From: Siphonodentalium dalli
Lineage: Eukaryota > Mollusca > Scaphopoda > Gadilida > Siphonodentaliidae
DNA length: 64,000 nt
NCBI GenBank assembly: GCA_032622095.1
Contig: CP136068.1
Span: 114,312,509-114,376,508 of the forward strand
Direction: 5' to 3'
In this document: positions 11,514 to 21,519 of the stretch, piece by piece
How positions within the stretch are numbered: the first letter of the stretch is position 1
How the letters are laid out: the number at the start of each line of letters is the position of its first letter
The notes under the pieces: model-generated
Databases searched by the model: none
Told to the model about the DNA's origin: nothing
The model's input: only the letters and a program-made list of their open reading frames with translations
Translations under genes and position numbers: made by a program

Positions 11514-11970
11514 GTGACCCGCCATATAAAATCCAGTCGTAAGTCGGGATTTTTTTTACCCTGTGCCAATGCATTCTCTTATATATGCGAGTCGACCATA
11601 GGTCGCCTCGCATATATAAGAGAATGCATTGGCCTAACATTTTTTTACAATTTTAATAATATTTTCTTGTATTCTTTAACAATTTTATAATTTCACCCAT
11701 ACAGAGCCCCAGACAAACATGAGCAGACGACACTCTTGTATATGCTTCCATATATGTGTGGGGCTCCCTGCAGGGTAATGGATGTTTTTTATTTTATGTC
11801 CTAAAAATTGTAAGAAACATTTATTTAAAAAAAATGATAAAAAATTGTTAGGCCAATGCATTCTCTTATATATGCGAGGCGACCTATGGTCGACTCGCAT
11901 ATATAAGAGAATGCATTGGCACAGGGTAAAAAAATGCCGACTTACGACTGGATTTTATATGGCGGGTCAT
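11514..11970. mobile_element. MITE family A, copy 1
   Basis: The inverted ends start GTGACCCGCCATAT and contain CCAGTCGTAAGTCGGGAT, a T-run and CCCTGTG. Each end continues into a 67-bp hairpin (11566-11632 and its reverse complement at about 11853-11919) with stems CCAATGCATTCTCTTATATA. The centre holds a smaller inverted repeat (AGAGCCCCA / TGGGGCTC). It is flanked by ATAT on both sides, a 4-bp A+T target duplication. No coding capacity; superfamily unknown. Confidence 0.9.
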
Positions 11971-14077
11971 ATATGTCTGGATTAATGGACGAGCTATTGG
12001 ACATTTGTAAACTTGATGGTTGATCCCGAACTCTCTGCTTTCTGTTAGCAAGCAAATTTCCAGATACTCGGATATTTTTCGAGTTTATGGATCAGTCCCA
12101 GGTGCCAGACCTTATCGAATGCTTTGTTGATATCACAAAATATACATAGGACATCTTTACCCTCATTTACAAGATATGTTTACAGTATGTAATCGTATAT
12201 ATCTGTCAGCTGGAATTCAGTTGATTCACACTTCATAAAACCTGATTCATAGGTAGATACAAGATTTATAAATATAAAATATAACTGTGGACGATCAGGG
12301 CCAAGTACAGATCGGGGTGGGTTCTTCCCAGATTAATGAACTGACGAAATGTTGTAGAGAAGTATGTATAAAATGCTTTGGCTTTGTCAGATGATGAGAT
12401 CAGGATTCGTTAAAGATGTATAATCCGAATTAACGCTCCAAAATTACTATTTCTTTGGCTTTGGGGGTACAAAATATTTTATTTGAGTCGAGGAACCCAC
12501 ACATCAAAGCTCAGAGTGATCAGATATCGATTTTTGAAATTTGTTATTTCTCGAGATGTGTAGTTATTGGTGGCCCCATAAAAAGTCGCCAAACCGACTG
12601 TCTCGGACCACACTGTGGATGAAGATGGATAACTCTAAAATCAAGTGGCTTTGGCGTTAGATATATTGACAATCCGGCCATATTTCGTTGAACAAACTGT
12701 TTATAAATAACACGTTTTGGGCAATTTTATACTATAGTTGACTGCGATTAGAACTATATTTGGGCAATTGTTGGAATCTGATGATATGGACCATCCAATC
12801 GGATTGAGTCCCTTTAAGTATTAGCCTTAAATAAAAAAAACGAAAACAAAATTTCAGGGGGAGGGGGTTGGGGGTGGGTTCGAATTCACAATAACATGTG
12901 TTGACTCGGCGGTTTAAAATAGGGTTGTTGGTTTAGCGGAAACAAGGTCTTTTTAGGCCTTATAATTATTTCGAACTATATTTACTTGTGTTGATTTGTG
13001 TTCGTTCTTTAGTATGACCACAATGGATGATTAGATTCCTGAGGTGTGCATGAATTGAGTGCGGGGAATACTGTAACTGTTTTATTGCCGTCGTACATCG
13101 AAGGTTAATCAGTGGTTCTGGTGTACTTCCATGTGACGAGAGTGACTAATAGCCATTATGGGCGCAAAGGGGTGTGACTAAAAGACAGCGTAGGAGTCAA
13201 ACGAATTTGAAATGTCGTTTAAGCGCTATTTTTGACTGAAATATGATGGAATACTCTCACTCAATTACTTATATGGTCTATTTTCGTACATTAATCGTCA
13301 ATTGTGGCATTTATTATTCCGATTTAGCTGGTTTATTGGGTGTAGTTGGGTGATTATCGATTATGGGGAACAATTGATGGAGCGGCCATATGTCATGACA
13401 TGTGTGCATGTTACCATAACATAATACTTATCCGAATTTCAGGTACAATGTGCCACACCAAAAAAAATAAAAAATAAAAAAAGATTAATACTGCCCGATA
13501 GTCAATCTCCCAACGACCAGAGCAGCTTCAGTATGCAGAATCGATACCCACGTTACTGAAACCAAGACTACATACAGGTGTTTCAACACGATTTACATTG
13601 ACAAAATAAGCCACTGAACTATTAGTATCGCCTCAGATTATAGCGCGCGAGGCAATCTTTCAGAAATCGTTTGAGTTGCAACTTTCGGAAATCTTACATC
13701 AGAATTCAGTTAAGTTTATGCCATGAAGCCAGAATGTGATACCTACGTTACCACCAAGGTCAACTAATGCTAGATACGTTACCATGTTATTATGACACTA
13801 CGACCTACCTATTTTACTTGTTTGTGTTAATTACATACCATACGGTATCCATCAAGGATCATAATGGTGGTGGCTTGTTTTTGACATCCAATTGTAGTAT
13901 TTACTGTACCCAGATGAAGTGTGAAATCGATACAAACATTACCGATACCTACGTTGCCAACATTTTATGTTTTTTTAAGACGCACAAAACGTTCCAGTTT
14001 TCCAGTAGAATCAGATTAATTAAATGCTACACGTAAACATGTGTGAAATTTAGCACAACGTATCAACAAACGTATAT
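11971..14077. other. Intron 3, mostly unassigned
   Basis: Apart from the Harbinger-related fragment at 12640-12835, no gene or bounded repeat was recognised. There is an A-rich stretch at about 13460-13485. No receptor exon is needed here because exons 3 and 4 join in phase. Confidence 0.5.
12640..12835. mobile_element. Fragment of the Harbinger-like element
   Basis: It matches 35780-36015 inside the element at 35172-36541, sharing ATATTTCGTTGAACAAA-type, TTTTGGGCAAT and ACTATAGTTGACTG strings in the same order. About 60 bases present in the other copy are missing. The coding frame is broken. Confidence 0.7.
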
Positions 14078-14535
14078 GTGACCCGCAATATCAAATCCAG
14101 TCATAAGTCGGGATTTTTTTTACTCTGTGCAATTGCATTCTCTTATATATGCGAGTCGACCATATGTCGCCTCGCATATATAAGAGAATGCATTGGCCTA
14201 ACAATTTTTTACAATTTAATAATTTGTTCTTGTATTCTTTAAGAATTTTATAATTTCACCCATACAGAGCCCCAGACAAACATTGATCAGACGACACTCT
14301 TCTATATGCTTCTATATATGTGTGGGGCTCCCTGCAGGGTAATGGATGTTTTTTATTTTATGTCCTAAAAATTGTAAGAAACATTTATTTAAAAAAAATT
14401 ATAAAAAATTGTTAGGCCAATGCATTCTCGTATATATGCGAGGCGACCTATGATCGACTCGCATATATAAGAGAATGCATTGGCACAGGGTAAAAAAAAT
14501 CCCGACTTACGACTGGATTTGATATGGCGGGTCAC
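14078..14535. mobile_element. MITE family A, copy 2
   Basis: Full-length copy with both inverted ends (GTGACCCGC at left, GGGTCAC at right), both hairpins and the AGAGCCCCA inner repeat. The left hairpin begins CAATTGCATTC instead of CCAATGCATTC, so that arm has mutated. ATAT precedes the left end; the right flank is ATCG, so the target duplication has decayed. Confidence 0.9.
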
Positions 14536-15045
14536 ATCGGATATGGATATCGCTATTGTTTTGGCAATGTATGTCATGTCTTCTTGGTTTAGTTGTAATG
14601 ATATTGTCACTTTAGCACGATTACAATGTGTTTATATAAAAAGTTCTACATTATGCAGTTCGAGGATATACCATGATTCGAACACATATAATAGAGTGAA
14701 TACCCTCATTACTAACCCGTTGCTTTTCAAGAAAGAAACTCAGTACACATGGCGCTCTAAATATAATACCGTAATAACACCATAAACGAAATACTATTTT
14801 TCACATATATATATATAACTTACATCGATGTTTCAATGCACCCATATATATAATTATAGTATACATGTATATATAATATACTAGAAAGCATGGTATCACG
14901 TTGGGTGATTGTGTATGGTTCAATATGCATTTTCGACCGATCATTGGATAGCGATCTCTTAACCGTTTTTCTCCTTGTGTTTTAATTGTTGAGTTATTCG
15001 TTTGTTCTAATTAGAATCTGCGACTCTAATTAGAACAAACATATA
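14536..15045. other. Intron 3, A+T-rich with a hairpin
   Basis: Unassigned except for a hairpin near 14996-15042 with arms GTTTGTTCTAATTAGA and TCTAATTAGAACAAAC around CTGCGA, which may be an end of the family F copy that follows. Confidence 0.45.
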
Positions 15046-15400
15046 ACTCATAATGGAGGTGACTAATGGATCACCAACAGCAACTGGGGAACTTCAATCT
15101 GATCATAGTTCTCCCATAGGAAGTTGATACCTAAGCAGAATGAGGTATCCAGAGGGCGAATTTGGTGACGCTAGATGTGTGGGAAATATGGAATGCAGAT
15201 TTCCTTTACCAAGTCCAAAGGATGCTATGTCTGACTCGAAGCCATGACCATCGAATAAATGATATGTCAACCCACTGAGCTATCAACTGTGGCTGAATGG
15301 GGGCAAAACCCTTTGTGTACTAAATGAAGTCTTTTCGTGCGGGATAGCGTCAATAAATCCACCCTCCGGGGACATTCTGAAAATGACAGACTTGAATGTC
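15046..15400. mobile_element. Family F element, interrupted copy
   Basis: It contains the family strings GAGGTGACTAATGG, CAGAATGAGGTATCCAGAGG and CGAATTTGGTGACGCTAG. The matching hairpin arm (GCGGGATAGCGTC, then CACCCTCCGGGGAC) follows only after about 160 bases of foreign sequence (15175-15338), so the hairpin loop appears to hold an insertion. It ends about 100 bases before exon 4. Confidence 0.6.
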
Positions 15401-15492
15401 GACACCGAATCAGACCGGTGATATCGACATCAAATCTAATCTAGAATATTCGCAGGGCCCTATTTTCATCCAATTTTCATGCCATATTGTAG

Positions 15493-15680
15493 TAATCTTG
15501 ATGGTAGTGCCATGCGCGGACGAAAGGAAGTTATTGTTACGTGCTCACGACACTGGCTACCTCAATAAAGATTACGTATTCCTCAGTTTATGCAGAGTCA
15601 TCGATTCTGAGGATACAAGTTGGAAAATCGTCGATGACAGAATATCTGCAGCAAAACTCGCTTACAAACGGGTGTTCGAC
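15493..15680 (+). CDS. Receptor guanylyl cyclase exon 4 (ligand-binding domain)
   Basis: It is bounded by CCATATTGTAG and GTAAGT. It completes residue 153 (Ile) and encodes 154-215: ILMVVPCADERKLLLRAHDT, then a short GYLNKDYVFLS strand and AAKLAYKRVFD. The strand, acidic loop, RAHD helix and YVFL strand are the expected order in this fold. It ends in phase 0. The acceptor lacks a long pyrimidine tract and was chosen because it alone keeps the phase with exon 3 and removes the non-family residues upstream. Confidence 0.88.
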
Positions 15681-15867
15681 GTAAGTCATTTACAGTACTC
15701 TTAATATGACACATATGATGCCCTAAAGGACTGAAAATCATGCACATACACACACACACCTTTATCGTGCGTTTCTTCTTTCTAGTACACTAGATAATAC
15801 TATAGTATTCTATAATATACTGTACTGTGACATATGGACGATCTCTAATGAGTCGCAATTATATAGA

Positions 15868-16027
15868 GAATAATCAATTGGTTTCGACGATTACGTGACA
15901 TAATTCACGAGGGGAGCCGGGCCTGGTAAAACCCGAGTGAGCGGAGCGAACGAGGGTTTTACCAATATATAGGACCGGCTGCCCGGGTGAATTATGTCAC
16001 GTAATCATCGAAACCAATTGATTATTC
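15868..16027. repeat. 160-bp palindrome
   Basis: Outer arms GAATAATCAATTGGTTTCGA and beyond are matched by TCGAAACCAATTGATTATTC at the other end. An inner pair GGTAAAACCC / GGGTTTTACC surrounds GAGCGGAGCGAACGA. It is typical of short hairpin MITEs. It is directly followed by the TTATTACACACTT-bounded segment. Confidence 0.8.
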
Positions 16028-16785
16028 TGTTTATTACACACTTTCAACCACTAAAAGTTGCTAATTCTAAAGAGAAGATGTGACAAAATAAGCCCAGATC
16101 AGCTGATTCTCCCATTTTGAACCGCAACGCACAGTTGCGCGTGCAGTTACGCGGATGGACACATAATTTAAATAATTGTGACGTAACGATACCGATTGAC
16201 CTCATAATTTGATGCGATTCATTTTTTAAAGTTTCGGAAATTTTCTGTAAAAATTGTGTTTATTCTGACCGAACAAGCATGGCACTTGGAACGGGATATT
16301 GTGAAGATTCTGATGGTGTGTGTAAATAATGTTGGTTCATACAGGAAATGTTTGGAAATCGTGCTAAAAGTAGAAAGATAAGTTTCGAAGTGACGATATT
16401 TTAATCATCGACGTAAACAAACTCTCGAAGAGCAACACGTGGAAATTCAGCTCGGAACTGGATAAATGTATTGTTCACATGGAATTGTTCATAGTTCATT
16501 TGACTGGAATATATATGACATCGTCCGAATCATCGGAGTCGATAATAGGTAAGATTCTTCTTCATTTTACCAGGTTATTAACTGCTTCTGCATCATCGTT
16601 AGCAGTTCGTTTCTGTTCAACTTCAACCATGTTTGAGCCGCAGAAAGTGAAAATAGTTCCGGCTTAGAGCGGAACTGTCCAAAATCGCGTGCTCTCACCG
16701 GTGACGTAATTCGCAGGTGTGAGATTATCACTTTTAACTCACCAAGAAATCCTTATAAATCACGTCTAAGTGTGTAATAATTTTG
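16028..16785. mobile_element. Possible TIR element next to the palindrome
   Basis: TTTATTACACACTTT at about 16029 faces AAGTGTGTAATAATTTTGTTT near 16765, suggesting short inverted ends about 740 bp apart. The inside has no recognised protein. Confidence 0.4.
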
Positions 16786-17953
16786 TTTAACCGAGTACAG
16801 ACTCGAATCGAATTTAGTTGACGAGATTAATACATTTCGTATAGCATTGCAATGAACTTGAGATCCATTTTATCACATACTCATATTTTAGCAAGGAAAA
16901 TAAACTGGAAACGGCTGGGGTTGAAACAAATAATATTGATTTCTTTATCACAACCAAAGACGAAGTAAAGACACCATCAAGAAAAATAATAGATCCATTA
17001 TAAATGTGTCTTTTCATGTTGACAAAATTGTTCAACCACCCTTATCACCCACGTTTATCTCACAGCCAACACTAAATAACCCAACACAAATGGAATATCT
17101 TAATTATATTCTAATTAACATAATAATAAAGTTTCGGCATTGGTATCGACACAATTGCGCTAAGCTCTTACGCAACTGTGCGTGCCGATAATACACGTGT
17201 GTCTTACCAAAAATGAAGTCGAGTTTAGGGGATAATGCTGTGATAAAATGTATTTTTAATGTATTTGCTGCAATATACAGTACAATGTAATACAATACAG
17301 TACACTACAATTTACTATTATATAGATAATGAATGGCTTGGAGTTGACTATGCCAAAATAGTGGTCCTCGAGGAGGAAAGTCCACATATTATATCGAACA
17401 TTGGTGTCAATTCTCACACAATTTCTGTGTCTGATTTTGGCGTGAATTACGGAAATCGGTTTCAGATTTTACAATTTATGGCAATCTTTTGACGATGACA
17501 TGGTAGCATAACTATGTTATTAGTTACATCTAACAGCATCTCTTCATGATTCATGGATTTATTTATCTAAATATGTCATTAGCAAAGTCATTTGGCGACT
17601 TATAGAAGTTAACTTGTTTAACTTCAATTAAAACGGAAAAGGAAGTTATAAATAACGTCCACTGGCATTACTAAATTTGGACTGACCGCTTGCCAACTAA
17701 ACGGACTAATAAATACATTAGATAGCTATGATCCGCGACATGTAAGATGATTACAATTCACCAATAAATATAATGATATACCAGTATTGTACAAGGGTGT
17801 TTCAGATTGGTCGTATCTTCAGGCGGCAACCCGATTGCGCGAAACTAGTTTGTTACTATAAATAGAAAAAGAATAGTAGGCATGTACTGGGGTAATATCG
17901 TAAAATAGTATAGCAGTGTGCAGCCAATCAGAATGCGAGAAAGTCACGTGAGA
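16786..17953. other. Intron 4, unassigned with hairpin relics
   Basis: Near 17335 the string CTTGGAGTTGACTATGCC, followed by AAATAGTGG, resembles one arm of the palindrome at 27016-27146. GCAACTGTGCGTGCC near 17170 echoes CGCACAGTTGCGCGTGC near 16130. No exon recognised. Confidence 0.4.
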
Positions 17954-18395
17954 TCTAATATATATTTTTGGACTTCTGTCTGTTTTTTTGTCTGTTTGTC
18001 TGTTTATTAGCAATGGCCGGGAAAACTGCCGGACGGATTTCGACGAAATTTGATACCTGGGATACTTTTGTCCGGGGAGTGTTTTGGACGGATCAAATCG
18101 TGACCCCGACTTGACCTTCAAACTGGTCAATTAAAGGTCAAATCGGGTAAATCGGACGGATTTCGACGAAATTTTATACCTAGGGGTACTGTTGTCCGGT
18201 GAGTGCTTTGGACGGTTCAAATCGTAACCCCGACCTGACCTTGACCTTCAAAATGGTCAATTCAAGGTCAAATCGCGCCTTTCGACGGGTAGATCCACGG
18301 AGGTTTTCAAAACCAGCTATTTGAATATTGGTATCTGAAGTCCGGATGAAAGCAGATGGGAAACAGCCCGGACGAAGTCGGGCCCACCAGCTAGT
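17954..18395 (+). mobile_element. Helitron-like non-autonomous element with CTAGT end
   Basis: It begins TCTAATATATATTTTTGGAC then CTGTCTG, and ends with the hairpin GCCCGGACGAAGTCGGGC, CCACCAG and CTAGT. The interior is two units of about 130 bp sharing GGACGGATTTCGACGAAATT and TTGTCCGG-GAGTG. Both ends match the 5219-5825 copy, and the ends fit the TC...hairpin...CTRRT rule of Helitrons. No Rep/helicase. Confidence 0.75.
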
Positions 18396-18493
18396 ATAAT
18401 ATATATAGATAGAACGTGTGTGAACCTCATTAACAACGCACGAGCTTCTTGCGACGCGGTGGTACAACGATCGCCGGAATGTTAACAATATCG

Positions 18494-18560
18494 TTACTAG
18501 ATGGATTCTCCCATCAGTCATAAAAGTATACATTGGAATGGTCTTATATTCTCCAGTTTG
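18494..18560 (+). repeat. Upstream duplicate of the exon 5 acceptor region
   Basis: It is highly similar to 19014-19082, from TTACTAGATGGATTCTCCCA to TCTCCAGTTTG. It includes a copy of the splice acceptor and the first four exon bases, then runs into family A sequence (CCCTGTG). The first two thirds also resemble the left parts of TTAA elements at about 25080, 41940 and 54390. Confidence 0.85.
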
Positions 18561-18950
18561 CCCTGTGACAATGCATTCTCTTATATATGCGAGTCGACCA
18601 TAGGTCGCCTCGCATATATAAGAGAATGCATTGGCCTAACAATTTTTTACAATTTTAATATTTTTTTCTTGTATTCTTTAACAATTTTATAATTTCACCC
18701 ATACAGAGCCCCAGACAAACATGAGCAGACGACACTCTTCTATATGCTTCTATATATGTGTGGGGCTCACTGCAGGGTAATGGATGTTTTTTATTTTATG
18801 TCCTAAAATTTTTTTTTTAAATGATAAAAAATTGTTAGGCCAATGCATTCTCTTATATATGCGAGGCGACCTATGGCATATATAAGAGAATGCATTGGCA
18901 CAGGGTAAAAAAAATCCCGACTTACGACTGAATCTGATATGGCGGGTCAC
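18561..18950. mobile_element. MITE family A, copy 3, 5' truncated
   Basis: It lacks the outer left 50 bases and starts at CCCTGTG. Both hairpins are present (about 18568-18634 and a shortened one at 18840-18897 that has lost its loop side). The right end is GGGTCAC followed by ATAT. The truncation point coincides with the end of the duplicated acceptor segment. Confidence 0.85.
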
Positions 18951-19013
18951 ATATGGATGTCTTATTAATTGGATATAGCAGGCTAATCAGACATTGACTG
19001 GTTAAAACCTTAC

Positions 19014-19082
19014 ATTACTAGATGGATTCTCCCATTCAGTTATAAAAAGTATACATTGGAAGGTCTTATCTTCTCCAGTTTG
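19014..19082 (+). repeat. Repeat forming the exon 5 splice acceptor
   Basis: Second copy of the 67-bp segment. GGTTAAAACCTTACATTACTA precedes it in part, resembling a decayed TTAACCC end of family B. Its last bases, GGTCTTATCTTCTCCAG, are the functional-looking acceptor of exon 5, so the splice site appears to sit within repeat-derived sequence. Confidence 0.75.
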
Positions 19083-19180
19083 TTATGTACGAAGACGAAA
19101 ACATCAGCGACTTCCTCGAAGATGTGATACAGAAGGTCGGTGGTGCCCCGTTTTACCTGGAGGTGCCACCAAACTCTCGT
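19079..19180 (+). CDS. Receptor guanylyl cyclase exon 5 (ligand-binding domain)
   Basis: It is bounded by TCTTCTCCAG and GTGAGT. It starts and ends in phase 0 and encodes residues 216-249 (FVMYEDENISDFLEDVIQKV, then APFYLEVPPNSR). The FL-DVI-K helix followed by a proline-rich turn fits the segment before the conserved YSSFLHD helix of exon 6. Sequence alone is weakly diagnostic; the phase fit on both sides is the main support. Confidence 0.82.
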
Positions 19181-19243
19181 GTGAGTATATTTAAGAAACA
19201 ACTCTTGCTTCGATTAAGTTTATTTAATGAATTACTGGAAGAG
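19181..19243. other. Intron 5 start and LINE target site
   Basis: It contains the left copy of the LINE target duplication AATTACTGGAAGAG at 19230-19243, which is also the left terminus of the palindromic element continued at 20816. Confidence 0.7.
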
Positions 19244-20815
19244 TGTAACGCAAAGTTGTATGCCAAGTTTACAAAAACGGTGGCTTGAAAACGGTTAATG
19301 TCAATAATTTTATGCTGTCAATGAAAATAACTTGGGTGAGACGCCTCATATCAAAGAGCGCCAAATGGATGCCCATTACAGATATTTCAAATGCGAAGAT
19401 CCCATGTTCCTTACATATGAGCATGGCTATTTAGAGAAACAGGCAAAGAAATTAACTAATCCATTCTGGCATGACGTTTTGTTATCATTTGTCAAATTCT
19501 TGCAACAAAATGTGAACAATTGCATTATATCCACATGTACGCTGTGGAATAATCCAAATATAAAACAATATGGAAAGGTAATAAACTTCACTTCTTGGCG
19601 CGAAAAAGGGATTATGTATATAAACGATATGCTAGACAGTAAAGGTTCTTTTCTTTCACAAGAAGCCATACATAGGAAATTTAATATACGCACAGACTTC
19701 ATCACTCTAAACACTATACAGCATCAGATAAAATTAAGTGCAAAAAAGCTTGGCCAACAGATAACTCGAGTTTCTTGCCCCATTCTACCCACTAACTTCA
19801 GCACTTTGCTTAAAAATTCACGGGGAGGACAAGATTTTTACAAAGCTTTGAACGATACTCAAATTACGACTAAAGCCCGCACAAAATGGCAATAACAGTT
19901 TCCCAACTGTCCTGATAAGGGAAGTGCATTATTTACATATGATATACTACCCTTTCTCACGACGCCTGACACCAAGCTACAATGGTTACAATTCCGAATA
20001 AATTCTAGAATATTATCAACTAATAACTCTCTACACATTTCTAATATAAGACAAGATGACAAATGTGATAGGTGTAAAAGTGAAAAGGAATATATCAACC
20101 ACATTTTTTGGGATTGTTGTCAAGTGCAGACATTTATTAGAGATATCTGTAATTGGGGAAAAAATTATGATATAAATCTCTATCCCACAAAAATGACGAT
20201 GATTCTTGGCACACCACCCATTAGTAAAAACTATACTACAAACTTACTCTGGCTCCTAATTAAACAATATTGATATCGGTCTAAATTTAAACCCATCGTT
20301 TTGTCAGTTAATGTTTTCCTCAAAGAGCTGGCATATAGATACAATTGCGAAAAATATACAGCACGATGTCAATCGAAACTTTCAGAATTATTGAAAAACT
20401 GGTTCTTTATAGAAAAAGCTTTAAACAAACAGGCGACTTAATCAAAAATCGACAAAGTTACCTTAATTTTTGAGACTGCTATCGATTATCAGTCAGTCAG
20501 TTAAAACAAACATTATCTACCACCATCTCCACAATACTATCTATGTTGAGAGTTGAGTTTATCCGAAACATCTGACGTATTTATAATACATTACTATATA
20601 GTATATACTATACATATGCATATATTTATTTACTATATAATTTTGCACCACTGGTGAGCGAAAGTTGTGAGCCAAGAGAGTGCGTGCAGTAAGAAAGATA
20701 TATGTGTGAACGCGAGGAATACCATATCTGTATATAAATATAAATGCCATTGACTATTTTGTATATGACATTCCTCACTGTGATTGATTCTTCAATAAAG
20801 ATTTAAAAAAAAAAT
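19244..20815 (+). mobile_element. 5'-truncated LINE (L1/Tx1-like) with target duplication
   Basis: A 14-bp direct repeat AATTACTGGAAGAG flanks it (19230-19243, 20816-20829). It ends with AATAAAG and an A-run. Broken frames encode the C-terminal part of a retrotransposon polymerase: YKNGGLKTVNVNNFMLSMK, then WREKGIMYINDM and LWNNPNIKQYGK, and a zinc-finger-like C-x2-C ... HIFWDCC segment. At least two frameshifts separate these parts (near 19430 and 19895), so it is dead. The clade is inferred from motif style only. Confidence 0.88.
19258..20440 (+). pseudogene. LINE polymerase C-terminal relic
   Basis: Frame 1 (about 19258-19440) gives the GGL...TWVRRLI segment. Frame 2 (19332-19895) gives a long stretch including STCTLWNNPNIK, TSWREKGIMYINDMLDSKGS and FNIRTDFITL, the region after the thumb in L1-type polymerases. 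Frame 3 (from about 19902) gives FPNCPDKGSALFTYDILPFL, LQWLQFRINSRIL and DDKCDRCKSEKEYINHIFW, a C-terminal zinc-knuckle-like domain, up to a stop after LLIKQY. No endonuclease or catalytic polymerase core is present. Confidence 0.85.
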
Positions 20816-20952
20816 AATTACTGGAAGAGCCATTTGGGCAATTGAGTTTTGACGGTCAGAGTAATTAAACAAAGTGTGTATGGATTCACACGAACTATAT
20901 GTTTAATTACTCTGCCGGTCAAAACCAAATGATCATAATTGATCTTCCAGTC
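20816..20952. mobile_element. Palindromic MITE interrupted by the LINE
   Basis: ACTGGAAGA at the left faces TCTTCCAGT at 20943-20951. Inner arms GTTTTGACGGTCAGAGTAAT and ATTACTCTGCCGGTCAAAAC are nearly complementary. The LINE inserted at its left tip, copying that tip as its target duplication. Confidence 0.8.
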
Positions 20953-21098
20953 ATTCCGTATAATCATGTACCAGTACATTCGCTTGCATCACTGCAATTT
21001 AATTCATATCGCAACGCAAATGAGCCAAAAATTAAATTATGAATTCAATGGACTTCGTTTTCAAATATCAACATCCTGTATTGTTTTTTACCGGCGTT

Positions 21099-21519
21099 AT
21101 GGGTACGTTCATACGCTGGCAAGTTTGCACGGTATGTTTTTGCGGGCATTTCGTCATAGAAAACCACATGGTGCCAGAATATGAACCGAATTATGCACAT
21201 AACATGTATCTTTACCAAAGCGAAAGACATGAGAAGTAAAAGTTATGTAGTTGCACTTGTAACGGTGCTACTGGAATTTGCCTTCAAATAGCTGCATGAT
21301 TTATTCTTGCTAGATAATTGCATGATATTTACAGGCAAATTGCGGTAGCATCGCTACAGGTGGAACTACAGAGATTTTAATTCGCACGTAGTCAGTTGTG
21401 GTACAGATGCACTTTATGTGCTTGTTTCCGTTCATATTCTGGCACCAGATTGTTTTCTACGACAAAATGCCTGCAAACCATACCGTGCAAACTTGCCAGT
21501 GTATGAACGTACCCTAAAA
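21099..21519. mobile_element. TIR MITE (family G)
   Basis: Inverted ends of about 85 bp: the left begins GGGTACGTTCATACGCTGGC and runs to GGTGCCAGAATATGAAC; the right is its near complement ending GTGTATGAACGTACCC. The inside is short and non-coding. Related pieces lie at 34830-34912 and 42815-43175. Confidence 0.85.

Noticed and set aside
11374-11985. Frames in several places containing RIYKRMHW or YICESTIGRLAYIRECIG
   Set aside because: These are translations of the 67-bp hairpin of family A elements and recur wherever it occurs; not genes.
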